Source of the DNA: Clostridium sp. UBA2485
Lineage (GTDB): Bacteria; Bacillota; Clostridia; Clostridiales; Clostridiaceae
Direction of reading: 5' to 3'
Length of the DNA stretch: 44,258 bases
Assembly (NCBI RefSeq): GCF_002341865.1
Contig: NZ_DDOV01000058.1
Coordinates: 39,267-83,524, forward strand
Position 1 is the first letter of the stretch, and the number at the start of each line of letters is the position of its first letter. The notes under the pieces are model-generated. The model had not been told where the DNA came from. It did not search any database and saw nothing but the letters and a program-made list of their open reading frames with translations. Below, in pieces: positions 1-7,807 of this stretch. The position numbers and the translations under genes are program-made.

Positions 1-661
1 TTTCCACTACAAATTGCTTAATGTTATTAAGTGTAACTGCTTCTTTTTTTACAGTAACCATTAAAGGATCATTCATATATCTATAGGCTAATTTCTTAAC
101 TTGAGAATCCATAGTTGCAGAAAAACAAAGGGTTTGACGTTTTTTAGGGGTTTCCTTTATGATAGCTTCAACCTCGTTTTTAAATCCCATAAATAACATT
201 TGATCTGCTTCATCTAATACTAAGGTTTTTAACTTGCTAAGATCTACTGTTTTTCTTTTGATATGATCTAAAAGTCTACCAGGAGTTGCAATAATTAGAT
301 GAATATTTCCCTTTAGCTTCTTAAGTTGTGCTCCTATATCTTTCCCACCATATGCTGCTAAAATGTTTATATCTTTAGCAGCTTTAAGTTTCATAGCTTC
401 CTCAGTTATTTGAATAGCCAGTTCTCTTGTAGGAGACACAATCAATACTTGAACTGCATCTATATTAGGTGATATATTTTCAAATATAGGAAGTAAAAAA
501 GCAAGGGTTTTCCCTGTACCAGTTTGTGCTTCTGCTATAACATCCCTACCTTCTTTAATAAATGTAATGCTTTCTTCTTGAATTGCCGTTGGCTTAGTAA
601 TACCTGAATTTTTTAACACAGTTATTATACTTTCACTAATTCCTAAATTTTTAAAACTCAT
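1..661 (-). CDS. DEAD-box ATP-dependent RNA helicase, partial (N-terminal about 220 residues)
   Basis: The gene starts at the ATG at 661 (minus strand), behind a GAAAGG ribosome binding site, and runs off the left edge of the window. RecA-like domain 1 motifs appear in order: a Q-motif region (KPTAIQEESI), motif I AQTGTGKT, Ia PTRELAIQ, Ib TPGRLLDH, II DEAD (in LVLDEADQML) and III SAT. Domain 2 lies outside the window. The family unwinds or remodels RNA using ATP, often in ribosome assembly, RNA decay or cold adaptation. The exact subfamily cannot be told without the C-terminus. It is divergent from tatD. Its 5' leader region holds a long inverted repeat and a terminator-like hairpin, so attenuation of its expression is possible. 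Confidence 0.93.
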   Translation of the reverse strand, partial: MSFKNLGISESIITVLKNSGITKPTAIQEESITFIKEGRDVIAEAQTGTGKTLAFLLPIFENISPNIDAVQVLIVSPTRELAIQITEEAMKLKAAKDINILAAYGGKDIGAQLKKLKGNIHLIIATPGRLLDHIKRKTVDLSKLKTLVLDEADQMLFMGFKNEVEAIIKETPKKRQTLCFSATMDSQVKKLAYRYMNDPLMVTVKKEAVTLNNIKQFVVE

Positions 662-731
662 TATTTCTTACCTTTCATCATTAAGTTATATTTTTATTTA
701 TTTAAATCAATTAATAGTATCATATTACTAG

Positions 732-772
732 AATTAATACTAATAAAAATTATATTATTATTAGTATTAATT
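732..772. repeat. 15-bp perfect inverted repeat, 11-bp spacer
   Basis: AATTAATACTAATAA at 732-746 is matched by its exact reverse complement at 758-772. It lies 70-110 bp upstream of the helicase start and has no T tract of its own. It could be an operator or an mRNA stem-loop in the helicase leader. The AT-only composition makes chance more likely than for a mixed sequence. Confidence 0.5.
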
Positions 773-796
773 TATATAGCAAATTTCATGTAAGAC

Positions 797-851
797 TAAT
801 AAAAAAATAAGAAGTTATGTAAAAATATTATTTTTAACATAGCTTCTTTTT
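797..851 (-). terminator. Terminator-like hairpin in the helicase leader region
   Basis: AAGAAGTTATGT (809-820) pairs with ACATAGCTTCTT (837-848) with one G-U pair. The stem continues inward through AAAAAT/ATTTTT. On the minus strand it is followed by a run of seven T (plus positions 801-807 are all A). It lies about 150 bp upstream of the helicase start, so it could be an attenuator for that gene, a bidirectional terminator, or the relic of a lost gene's terminator. Confidence 0.5.
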
Positions 852-910
852 AATATTTCTTAGAGAGTTTACAATTTAAATGGTATTATAGTATTTTATA
901 AGAATAAAAA

Positions 911-924
911 TGAACCGTCCCTTA
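911..924 (+). repeat. GAACCGTCCC-type short repeat, isolated copy
   Basis: TGAACCGTCCCTTA is identical to the copy at 1999-2012 and is related to three more copies downstream of tatD. The GC-rich core stands out in this AT-rich background. Confidence 0.6.
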
Positions 925-1075
925 AATTAAAAATTGATGGGTGACATAATGATGTCAGCCATTGTTTCTTATAATGGATTTAGGCATCTTAAATAAAATA
1001 GTCTAGCAAATTTACTAATTATTTTTTAAAATGCCTTAGGTTTAGATTAGATAAAAAATATAAGGAGGAATACGA

Positions 1076-1846
1076 ATGCTTATAGATAGCCATGCACATT
1101 TATATTCAGAAAGATTTGATAGAGATAGAGATAAAATTATTAGAGAGTTAAAGGATGATGGTATTGAGCTAGTAATATTACCAGGAACATCCATTGAAAG
1201 TTCAATTGAGGCAGTTTCACTGGCAGCTGAATATGACAGTTTATATGCTACTATTGGTGTGCATCCGAATAATTCAGATGAAATGGATTGCGATTCAATC
1301 AAAACGTTAAGAAATTTAGCAAGTCATAGTAAAGTAGTAGCTATAGGGGAATGCGGATTAGATTATCATTATGAAAATTATCAAAAGGAAGTTCAGAAAA
1401 AATGGTTTATAGAGCAAATAAGATTAGCAAAGGAATTGGCATTGCCTGTAGTAGTTCACGACCGTGATGCCAATATTGACACTTATAATATTTTAAAGAA
1501 GGAACAGGATGGAAATTTAACTGGAGTACTACATTGTTACTCTGGAGATTTAGAACTCGCAAAAAAATATATTGATATGGGATTTTATATATCCATAGCA
1601 GGTCCTGTTACTTATAGAAGTGCTAGAAAACTTCAAGAAGTAGCAAAAGAGATGCCTCTTGAATATTTGTTAATTGAAACAGATTCACCTTATTTAACAC
1701 CTTCAGATATCGGTCGAAAAAGAAATCAGCCTTCTTATGTAAGGTATGTTGCAGGTACAATTGCGCAATTAAGAAAAGTACCTTTTGAAAAAGTAGAGAT
1801 TCAAACCAATAAAAATGCGAAGAAAATTTTTAATATTAATATTTAA
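1076..1846 (+). CDS. tatD: TatD family metal-dependent deoxyribonuclease
   Basis: This 256-residue protein has the usual TatD length and fold signatures. They are the N-terminal metal-binding HxH (H6, H8 in DSHAHLY), the metal-bridging Glu in GECGLDYH (E92), His128 in VVVHDRDA, His153 in VLHCYSGD and Asp203 in ETDSPYLTP. The family hydrolyses DNA 3' ends and is linked to DNA repair and turnover in the cytoplasm. The start is set by TAAGGAGGAA at 1061-1070, 5 nt before the ATG. It stands alone, with a terminator at 2031-2063, and is flanked on both sides by the GAACCGTCCC repeats. The family assignment is secure; the substrate is inferred from the family. Confidence 0.95.
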   Translation: MLIDSHAHLYSERFDRDRDKIIRELKDDGIELVILPGTSIESSIEAVSLAAEYDSLYATIGVHPNNSDEMDCDSIKTLRNLASHSKVVAIGECGLDYHYENYQKEVQKKWFIEQIRLAKELALPVVVHDRDANIDTYNILKKEQDGNLTGVLHCYSGDLELAKKYIDMGFYISIAGPVTYRSARKLQEVAKEMPLEYLLIETDSPYLTPSDIGRKRNQPSYVRYVAGTIAQLRKVPFEKVEIQTNKNAKKIFNINI

Positions 1847-1868
1847 AATAATCTATTTTTAGAAAATT

Positions 1869-2012
1869 GGGGACGGTTCATTAAAAATGTGAGATAAGTA
1901 TTTGAATATTTATTATTAATCGTCCCCTAGAGATATAAATATTTTGAATGAATCGTTCCTTAAACATTAAGGATAATATATAATACAAGCATTTTAAATG
2001 AACCGTCCCTTA
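1869..2012. repeat. Cluster of GGGGACGGTTC / GAACCGTCCC short repeats
   Basis: Four related copies lie within 144 bp: GGGGACGGTTCA (1869-1880, inverted), AATCGTCCCC (1917-1926), a degenerate TGAATCGTTCCTTA (1949-1962) and TGAACCGTCCCTTA (1999-2012). A fifth copy lies on the other side of tatD at 911-924. Opposite-facing copies at 1869 and 1917 can pair as a stem. Motifs of this look often accompany REP/RAYT-type elements, but no transposase is present here. Confidence 0.6.
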
Positions 2013-2030
2013 GAGCGGTAATTTTTATAG

Positions 2031-2063
2031 AAAACCACTAAATGATATAGTGGTTTTTATTTT
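2031..2063 (+). terminator. Intrinsic terminator after tatD
   Basis: AAAACCACTA (2031-2040) pairs with TAGTGGTTTT (2048-2057) around a short loop and is followed by a T-rich tail. Confidence 0.8.
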
Positions 2064-2218
2064 GAGGTAATAAGAGAATATGAGTAAATTATTTGAAATA
2101 TTGTAATAGATTGCAGGAACAAGTATAATTAAATAATTCAAGGACATTTATTAAATCCAACAATATAAAAAAGTGGTGAATTATATAGAACTTATTAAAT
2201 GAAAGGGGAACCATATAG

Positions 2219-3121
2219 ATGTCTACAATAACTAATAGGTTTATGATTGCTCTATTTGAAAGATTTGATAAGATCAGATATAACCGTGATTTAAGAGAAG
2301 ATTTCTTTGGTGTACAAGCTTGTCAATATGAAGAGGAGAAGGAAATATTTAATTTACTTGAGGCACTTCAAAGAGATAATCTTAAATTAGGGATACATTT
2401 TCCGCTAAGAGTAAATCAATGGAAATTTAGAGATCCTCAATATTTATCAAAAGATGAAAAACAACGTATGGAATCATTTGATTTTATTGCTAAAGAGTTT
2501 GAATTTGTAAATAAATTTAATCCAAATTATGTGCTTTTGCATTATCCTAAGCCAGTAATTTTAGATGATAGGGTAGATTGGACAAACTGGAGGTTTACAG
2601 ATAAATCAGAGCACTACTATGAGTCAGAATATTCTTATAATGAATTTGAAGAAAGAAGTAGAGACTTTTTTAAATGGATATCAAATAAAGCTAAGGAATT
2701 AAATATTTCAGTGATATTAGAGTTAGATGCTGTAAATTCATATATTTATAATACAAATTTGTTAGAAGAATTATTGGAAGAGTACAGTAATATAAGACTA
2801 TGCCTAGATATAGGTAGACTTCATCTACAAGAGAAGCTTGATGATAATTTTGATTCCTATGAACTTGTGAAAAGATTTGTAAAATATGCAGAAGTAATAC
2901 ACTTATGGAATGTAAAAGTTTCAACTAATCTAGAATATAGCCATTTTCATATTTTACCTTGTCAAAAACCTTACGAAGGATGGGCAGATATAAAAAAATA
3001 TATGAAAATAATTAAGGAATCCAATAATACCTGTAAATTTGTATTTGAACATTACTCAGATAAGATAACTGATGAAGAATTAGAAGAATGTTATAAATGG
3101 ATAGAGAGTTTATTAGTATAG
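2219..3121 (+). CDS. Sugar phosphate isomerase/epimerase-like TIM barrel protein
   Basis: This 300-residue protein resembles the xylose-isomerase-like TIM barrel (AP endonuclease 2) superfamily. Candidate metal-site strands are visible: LGIHFPLR, VLLHYPKP, VILELDA (Glu), RLCLDIGRLHL (Asp and His), VIHLWNVK and FVFEHYSD (terminal Glu). The order Glu, Asp-x-x-x-x-His, His, Glu fits the superfamily's divalent metal site. The substrate cannot be told; members isomerise sugars or cut at abasic sites. The start is the ATG behind GAAAGGGGAA. It is a single-gene unit closed by the hairpin at 3156-3184. An endonuclease IV role is unlikely because the hallmark motifs of that enzyme are not obvious. Confidence 0.75.
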   Translation: MSTITNRFMIALFERFDKIRYNRDLREDFFGVQACQYEEEKEIFNLLEALQRDNLKLGIHFPLRVNQWKFRDPQYLSKDEKQRMESFDFIAKEFEFVNKFNPNYVLLHYPKPVILDDRVDWTNWRFTDKSEHYYESEYSYNEFEERSRDFFKWISNKAKELNISVILELDAVNSYIYNTNLLEELLEEYSNIRLCLDIGRLHLQEKLDDNFDSYELVKRFVKYAEVIHLWNVKVSTNLEYSHFHILPCQKPYEGWADIKKYMKIIKESNNTCKFVFEHYSDKITDEELEECYKWIESLLV

Positions 3122-3155
3122 TGTGGAGTTTTAAAAGGTAAAATAAAGAAATCAA

Positions 3156-3190
3156 ATACAACTTAACCAATGGTTAAGTTGTATTTATTA
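3156..3190 (+). terminator. Perfect 14-bp dyad, probable terminator
   Basis: ATACAACTTAACCA (3156-3169) and TGGTTAAGTTGTAT (3171-3184) are perfect reverse complements, followed by a moderately T-rich tail. It sits 35 bp after the TIM barrel gene and about 97 bp before the XRE regulator. It may instead be an operator: the core TTAACCAA also occurs in the dyad upstream of the second XRE-TPR gene. Confidence 0.6.
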
Positions 3191-3280
3191 TATTCAACTA
3201 CACCTCCATTGGTATTTTAAATGTTACAATGTATACTTAATATGTAAGATCTTATAATACATTTAATGGAGCGTATGAAT

Positions 3281-4396
3281 ATGGAAAGATTACAAATTGG
3301 TGAAGTGATATGTAAATTAAGAAAAGAAAGAGCTATTACGCAAGAGCAACTAGCTAATTTTATAGGAGTTTCTATGGCTGCTGTTTCAAAATGGGAAAAT
3401 GAGATTTCATATCCAGATATAACGCTGCTGCCAGTGTTAGCAAAATTTTTTAATGTAACTATAGATAAATTATTAAACTTTGAAATTGAACTATCCGATA
3501 AAGAAGTTAAAAAAATCTATAGTGAATGTGAGAAACTTTTTAATAGTGCAGACAATTTTGATTTAGCTATTGAAAAAAGTAAAAGCTATATTTTAGAATA
3601 TCCAAATAGTTATTATCTAAAAGATAAAATAGCTCATTTATTTTTTGCTTATTCATGGAAAGCTAATGATGAAGAAAAATCTATGAATATGTTTACATAT
3701 ACTATTAAATTATTTGAAGATGTAGCGTCAAATTGTACAGATACTAAGCTTGTAGAATGTGCATTATTTGCATTAGGTGCCCTGTATTCACAAGTTGGTG
3801 AAGATGATAAGGCAATAGATTCTTTAAATAAAATTCATAAAAGTCAATGTGATCCCAATGATATACTTGCAACCATATATATTAAACAGAAGAAATTTAA
3901 AGAAGCTAGAAACTTACTTCAAAGCAAGTTATATAAACATATTCATGAAATATCTCTTATTTGTATGAATTTGGCTACCTCATATGGAAGATATGAAAAA
4001 GATTTTGAGATGGTTGAAAGATATTATAAGTTAGCAATAGATTTTAAAAAAGTATTATCACCTGATGGAGATGGGTCTTTAAAATTATGGACGGAATATT
4101 TTAATTTGGCAAGAATATATTTGCAAATTAATAAAAATAGTAAAGCTATAGAATCATTAAAAACAATGGTAGGTTGCATAAGGAAATATGATATTAATGA
4201 TTTTGGAAATCTAAATAATATTTGGTGTTTTAATGAAATTAAATGTGGAGAAAAATCACTAACAATGAACTTATATGAAAATATTTTTAAAATGCTTGAA
4301 GACTCAGTTTTTGATCCAATTAGGGAGTGTGAAGAATTTATTGATGTATTAACAGATTTAAAGAATTTAGAAGTGAAGTCTTTGGCTAAAAAATAA
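3281..4396 (+). CDS. XRE-family transcriptional regulator with TPR-like C-terminal region
   Basis: Residues 1 to about 60 form a helix-turn-helix of the XRE/Cro type (core ITQEQLANFIGVS, then AAVSKWENEISYPD). The remaining about 310 residues are helical with TPR-like repeats, for example ALFALGALYSQVGEDDKAIDSL and YFNLARIYLQINKNSKAIESL. Such XRE-TPR proteins usually act as cytoplasmic regulators, often sensing a peptide or partner protein through the TPR part. ATGs at 3266 and 3275 are also in frame. The GGAG at 3268-3271 is correctly spaced only for 3281, and this start aligns with the paralogue at 27825. It is monocistronic here, so its target is unknown. Confidence 0.85.
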   Translation: MERLQIGEVICKLRKERAITQEQLANFIGVSMAAVSKWENEISYPDITLLPVLAKFFNVTIDKLLNFEIELSDKEVKKIYSECEKLFNSADNFDLAIEKSKSYILEYPNSYYLKDKIAHLFFAYSWKANDEEKSMNMFTYTIKLFEDVASNCTDTKLVECALFALGALYSQVGEDDKAIDSLNKIHKSQCDPNDILATIYIKQKKFKEARNLLQSKLYKHIHEISLICMNLATSYGRYEKDFEMVERYYKLAIDFKKVLSPDGDGSLKLWTEYFNLARIYLQINKNSKAIESLKTMVGCIRKYDINDFGNLNNIWCFNEIKCGEKSLTMNLYENIFKMLEDSVFDPIRECEEFIDVLTDLKNLEVKSLAKK

Positions 4397-4491
4397 AAAA
4401 TTAATACTATACTTATATTTCTTTTAAATAAAATACTATTGTAATTAATACTAATAATAGTTTAATTTAATAATATACTAAAACACTATTC

Positions 4492-4516
4492 TATGATATA
4501 ATCTCTTTATATCATA
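4492..4516 (+). promoter_or_regulatory. Extended -10 promoter inside a 10-bp perfect inverted repeat
   Basis: TGATATAAT at 4494-4502 is a perfect extended -10 (TGnTATAAT), with only a weak -35. It is embedded in TATGATATAA (4492-4501), TCTCT, TTATATCATA (4507-4516), a perfect dyad covering the -10 and the expected transcription start. It drives the riboswitch transcript and may also be bound by a repressor. Confidence 0.6.
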
Positions 4517-4517
4517 A

Positions 4518-4594
4518 AATTTTCTCGTATATCATCGGAGATAAGGTCCGAAAGTTTCTACCTGCTAGCCGAAAATTAGCAGACTACGGGGTTA
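4518..4594 (+). ncRNA. Purine riboswitch aptamer, guanine class
   Basis: The three-way junction is visible. P1 is TCTCGTA (4523-4529) with TACGGGG (4585-4591). P2 is TCGGA/TCCGA with loop GATAAGG, close to the canonical L2. J2/3 holds GTTTCTACC. P3 is CTGCTAG/TTAGCAG with loop CCGAAAA. The specificity base in J3/1 (GACTAC, C at 4584) is C, which pairs with guanine, hypoxanthine or xanthine; adenine riboswitches have U. It precedes pbuX-xpt, the expected targets. The G-rich 3' strand of P1 (GGGGT, 4588-4592) can alternatively pair with ACCTC (4641-4645) of the terminator. That suggests ligand binding frees the terminator and turns the operon off. Confidence 0.95.
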
Positions 4595-4639
4595 AGTTGT
4601 TTTAGTAAGGATATTATATTTCTATTATTAAAATTGACG

Positions 4640-4674
4640 CACCTCAAATATATATTTGAGGTGTTTTTTATTTT
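4640..4674 (+). terminator. Riboswitch-controlled terminator
   Basis: CACCTCAAATA (4640-4650) pairs with TATTTGAGGTG (4653-4663), followed by TTTTTTATTTT. It lies between the guanine aptamer and the pbuX start, as expected for the off-state of the expression platform. Confidence 0.9.
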
Positions 4675-4803
4675 CCCTAAATATAATGTGGAATCTTCAA
4701 AAATTATTAAATATTCTATGACATAATTTTCAATATTATTTTGTTAAATATACATAGATGTACGAGAACATATGATAAATATATTTTTAGGGGGATTACA
4801 AGA

Positions 4804-6150
4804 GTGGAAGAAAATATACAAAATCTTTGTAATGATGAGTTACTTTATGGAATTAATGATACTCCTAGCATAAGTACGCAAATATTATTAGGATTTCAAA
4901 ATATATTTGCTGCCTTTGGAGGAATTATAGCAGTACCGCTAGTAATATCAAGTGCATTGGGTTTTGATGGAGCAGTTGCTACTGCAGTTTTAAGTGCATC
5001 TATTTTAGCAGCTGGTATAGCTACAATAATACAATCTAAGGGAATAGGTCCTATAGGTTCAAAAATGCCTTGTATAATGGGAACTGATTTTACCTTTGTT
5101 GCTCCAGCAATTGCTATTGGATCAGTTGCAGGACTACCGGCTATAATTGGAGCAACCATTTTGGGAGCCATAGTAGAAGTTATTTTAAGTTATTTTATTA
5201 AACCACTAATGAAATTATTTCCACCACTAGTTACAGGAACAGTAGTATGTTTAATAGGATTAACATTATTACCAGTATCCGTTGACTGGGCGGCAGGTGG
5301 TGTAGGAGCTGCTGATTATGGAAGTTTAATTAATGTTTCAATAGCTATGTTTGTAATGTTTATAACTTTACTCTTAAACAGATATGGTAATGCTATAGTT
5401 AGTAGTGCATCAATATTAATAGGAATGGTTATAGGTTATATTATATGTATTCCATTAAACATGGTAGATTTTACTTTAGTGAAAGAAGCAAGTTGGTTTG
5501 CATTGCCTAACATATTTAAATATGGCGTAGATTTTAATTTCAAATATGTATTACCTTTTATTCCAGCTTATTTTGTTGCAACTATAGGAAGTGTTGGATG
5601 TTTAGTATCTATTTGTGAAGTTTCAAAAGTCAAAGCAGATGAGAAGATTATTGGACGAGGCGTATTAGCAGATGCTATTGGAAGTGCATTGGCAGGAGTT
5701 GTTGGTGCTTTTCCTAATACAGTTTTCAGCCAAAATGTTGGATTAATTCCATTGACGAGAAATGCAAGCCGTTCAGTAGCAACAATGGCAGGAATACTTT
5801 TAGTAGCATTAGGTTTTTTCCCAAAGTTTGCAGCATTAATTAATATTATGCCACAACCAGTACTTGGCGGTGTTGGAATAGTTATGTTTGGTACTATAGC
5901 TGCAGCAGGAATTAAGACTTTAAGTAGAGTTGAGATAAATAATAGAAATTTATTAATAATAGCAACATCAATAGGATTAGGATTAGGGGTTACTTTCCGC
6001 CCAGAGTTCATTGCTCAATTGCCAGAAGCAGTAAAGATGATTTTTTCATCAGGAATATCAACTGGTACAATTGTGGCACTTATTTTAAATAAAATATTAA
6101 GGGAAGAAAAAACAAATGAAGGAAGTATCGAAAATGGAAAAGCTGCGTAA
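4804..6150 (+). CDS. pbuX: Xanthine/purine permease (NCS2 family)
   Basis: This 448-residue polytopic membrane protein belongs to the nucleobase-cation symporter-2 family and imports xanthine or a related purine. The diagnostic NAT/NCS2 signature is visible as SQNVGLIPLTRNASR, and the first transmembrane region (LGFQNIFAAFGGIIAVPLVI) is typical. I chose the GTG at 4804: AGGGGG at 4789-4794 lies 9 nt upstream, whereas the in-frame TTG at 4741 has no ribosome binding site and would add 21 atypical residues. It follows a guanine riboswitch and overlaps xpt by 17 bp, so the two are probably translationally coupled. Xanthine specificity rests on the xpt partnership and the riboswitch. Confidence 0.92.
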   Translation: MEENIQNLCNDELLYGINDTPSISTQILLGFQNIFAAFGGIIAVPLVISSALGFDGAVATAVLSASILAAGIATIIQSKGIGPIGSKMPCIMGTDFTFVAPAIAIGSVAGLPAIIGATILGAIVEVILSYFIKPLMKLFPPLVTGTVVCLIGLTLLPVSVDWAAGGVGAADYGSLINVSIAMFVMFITLLLNRYGNAIVSSASILIGMVIGYIICIPLNMVDFTLVKEASWFALPNIFKYGVDFNFKYVLPFIPAYFVATIGSVGCLVSICEVSKVKADEKIIGRGVLADAIGSALAGVVGAFPNTVFSQNVGLIPLTRNASRSVATMAGILLVALGFFPKFAALINIMPQPVLGGVGIVMFGTIAAAGIKTLSRVEINNRNLLIIATSIGLGLGVTFRPEFIAQLPEAVKMIFSSGISTGTIVALILNKILREEKTNEGSIENGKAA

Positions 6151-6709
6151 GAAAATATTAGAAGAAGGTATGGCGTTAAATAAAACAGTTTTAAAAGTAG
6201 ACTCATTCTTAAACCATGGTGTAGATCCAAAACTTATGTATGAGATAGGAACTTATTTTAAAAATTATTTTAAAGATAAAGGAATAACTAAGGTGTTTAC
6301 TATAGAAAGTTCAGGTATTGCACCAGCTGTGATGGCTGCTATGCAGATGGATTTGCAAATGGTAACTTTAAAAAAGCAAACTTCTAAAATCTTAAAAGGT
6401 GAAGTTTATCAAACTACAGTTCATTCTTTTACTAAAGGACTAGATTATGAATTAACACTTTCTAAAAAGTACATAAATGAGAATGACAACATACTTATAA
6501 TAGATGACTTTCTAGCAAATGGAGAAGCTGCTTTAGGTGCAGCAAGATTAATTGAAGCTAGTGGAGCTAAGGTTGGTGGAATAGGAATAGTTATAGAAAA
6601 ATCTTTCCAACCAGGAAGAGACATGCTAATAGAAAAGGGATATGATGTTTATTCTCTTGCTAGAATTAAGAAATTAGATAAGGATTTAATTGAATTTGTA
6701 GAAGAATAA
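6134..6709 (+). CDS. xpt: Xanthine phosphoribosyltransferase
   Basis: This 191-residue cytoplasmic enzyme converts xanthine and PRPP to XMP. It carries the type I phosphoribosyltransferase PRPP-binding motif ILIIDDFLANGEA (about residues 121-133) and the Xpt N-terminal signature LKVDSFLNHGVDP. The start at 6134 follows AAGGAAG (6119-6125) by 8 nt and gives the usual Xpt length; the in-frame ATG at 6116 overlaps that site. It lies in an operon with pbuX under the guanine riboswitch, giving uptake plus salvage of xanthine. A strong terminator follows. Confidence 0.95.
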   Translation: MEKLRKKILEEGMALNKTVLKVDSFLNHGVDPKLMYEIGTYFKNYFKDKGITKVFTIESSGIAPAVMAAMQMDLQMVTLKKQTSKILKGEVYQTTVHSFTKGLDYELTLSKKYINENDNILIIDDFLANGEAALGAARLIEASGAKVGGIGIVIEKSFQPGRDMLIEKGYDVYSLARIKKLDKDLIEFVEE

Positions 6710-6764
6710 ATAGATTTATAGGTGGAATCAGAAAAATTTGGGGGCTATATTTATCATAGAGAAA

Positions 6765-6811
6765 ATAAAGCTATATCTTGATTAAAATCAATGATATAGC
6801 TTTATTTTTTA
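6765..6811. terminator. Bidirectional terminator between xpt and the convergent gene
   Basis: ATAAAGCTATATC (6765-6777) pairs with GATATAGCTTTAT (6793-6805), followed by T6 on the plus strand. An A-rich flank provides T's on the minus strand. It serves the convergent genes xpt and the DUF5050-type gene. Confidence 0.85.
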
Positions 6812-6826
6812 TAAAAAATAATTATT

Positions 6827-7678
6827 TTATTCAATAAGAGTTAGGTTACCACCATCTAAATCCATTTTATATAGTTTAAATTCACTATCTTCATAAGCAA
6901 CGAACCAAATTTCATTATTAATAATATTCATTTCATTAGATTTAATATTATTAATTTTTTTAATTTCTTTAGTATTTAAGTCAATTCTATATATATAATA
7001 GTCTTCATAAATTATATAATTTGAAGCAATATTAAAATAATCAATTTCTTTATTTATATTAATAATCTCTTCTTTTTTATAATTAGGTGTATTTAAATTT
7101 ATTCTAAAGAAAGTTGATTTATTATTAGCTATATCTATATAATATAAATAAGTGTTATTTATTATAGGCCAACTTGATCTAGTATCATTTATTTGTATTA
7201 TTTCATTATTATTTAAATTTAATCCATATAATCCATCACCTACGTTTAAACTATAATAAGCATAATTATTAAATACAATTATTCCATATGTATTTTTAAT
7301 TATTACTTCAGATATTAAGGTTTTTAAATTCATTTTATATGTAATAACGTCATCACATCCCACTGAAAAGAACAGTTCTTCACCTACAATACTCATGTCG
7401 TATACATATAGTTCATTTCCAGTATTGTAAATAATTTCATTTTGGTGATTATCTAAATTTAATCTATATATTGAATTTTTGCTTACATAGTATAAAAAAG
7501 ATTCATATTTAGTAATGTAAAGCACTTCTTCAATATCAGATAACTTTACTTTATCACTAAGTTCTAAATTTTGACTATATAATTTTCCATTATCAGATGT
7601 TATATTGCTATAATATATATTTTCGCCATCACAATATACTAGTCCATCATTATTTATATTGCCATAATTCAAAGACAT
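6827..7678 (-). CDS. DUF5050-type beta-propeller-like protein
   Basis: This 283-residue protein has no signal peptide. It is built of repeated beta units such as DGENIYYSN, ESFLYYVSKNSIYRLNLDN, NNYAYYSLNVGDGLYGLNLNNNEI and NTYLYYIDIANNKSTFFRINL, each ending in a LYxxNLD-like strand. This pattern matches DUF5050/LRP1-like propeller proteins, whose function is unknown. The start is the ATG at 7678, 6 nt after AGGAGGG; the longer frame upstream lacks a ribosome binding site. It is a single-gene unit divergent from the DUF2785 gene. Codon use is extremely AT-rich. Confidence 0.7.
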   Translation of the reverse strand: MSLNYGNINNDGLVYCDGENIYYSNITSDNGKLYSQNLELSDKVKLSDIEEVLYITKYESFLYYVSKNSIYRLNLDNHQNEIIYNTGNELYVYDMSIVGEELFFSVGCDDVITYKMNLKTLISEVIIKNTYGIIVFNNYAYYSLNVGDGLYGLNLNNNEIIQINDTRSSWPIINNTYLYYIDIANNKSTFFRINLNTPNYKKEEIININKEIDYFNIASNYIIYEDYYIYRIDLNTKEIKKINNIKSNEMNIINNEIWFVAYEDSEFKLYKMDLDGGNLTLIE

Positions 7679-7807
7679 ACAATACCCTCCTAAAAGATAC
7701 ATTTTTATTAATGATACCATATAAAATAGTGAATAAAAGTTTGTTTCTAAATTAATATTACAATATAATGATTATATGGATAATGTTGTTAATGGAGGAT
7801 GGTTATA

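Larger units (their letters stand above)
662..1075. other. Divergent intergenic region between helicase and tatD
   Basis: This 414-bp AT-rich gap has no convincing gene. It contains a 15-bp perfect inverted repeat (732-746 and 758-772), a long hairpin with a T tract on the minus strand (809-848), one GAACCGTCCC-type repeat (911-924) and a short dyad, TGACATAATGATGTCA, at 942-957. The promoters of both flanking genes must lie here, but none is clear enough to call. Confidence 0.6.
1847..2218. other. Intergenic region with repeats and a terminator
   Basis: This 372-bp gap has no gene. It holds four GAACCGTCCC-type repeats in both orientations (1869-2012) and the tatD terminator at 2031-2063. 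The rest, up to the next ribosome binding site near 2200, shows no clear structure. Confidence 0.6.

Noticed and set aside
5568..6011. Antisense frames inside pbuX
   Set aside because: The sense frame carries a complete NCS2 permease; the antisense frames have no ribosome binding site and low-complexity composition.
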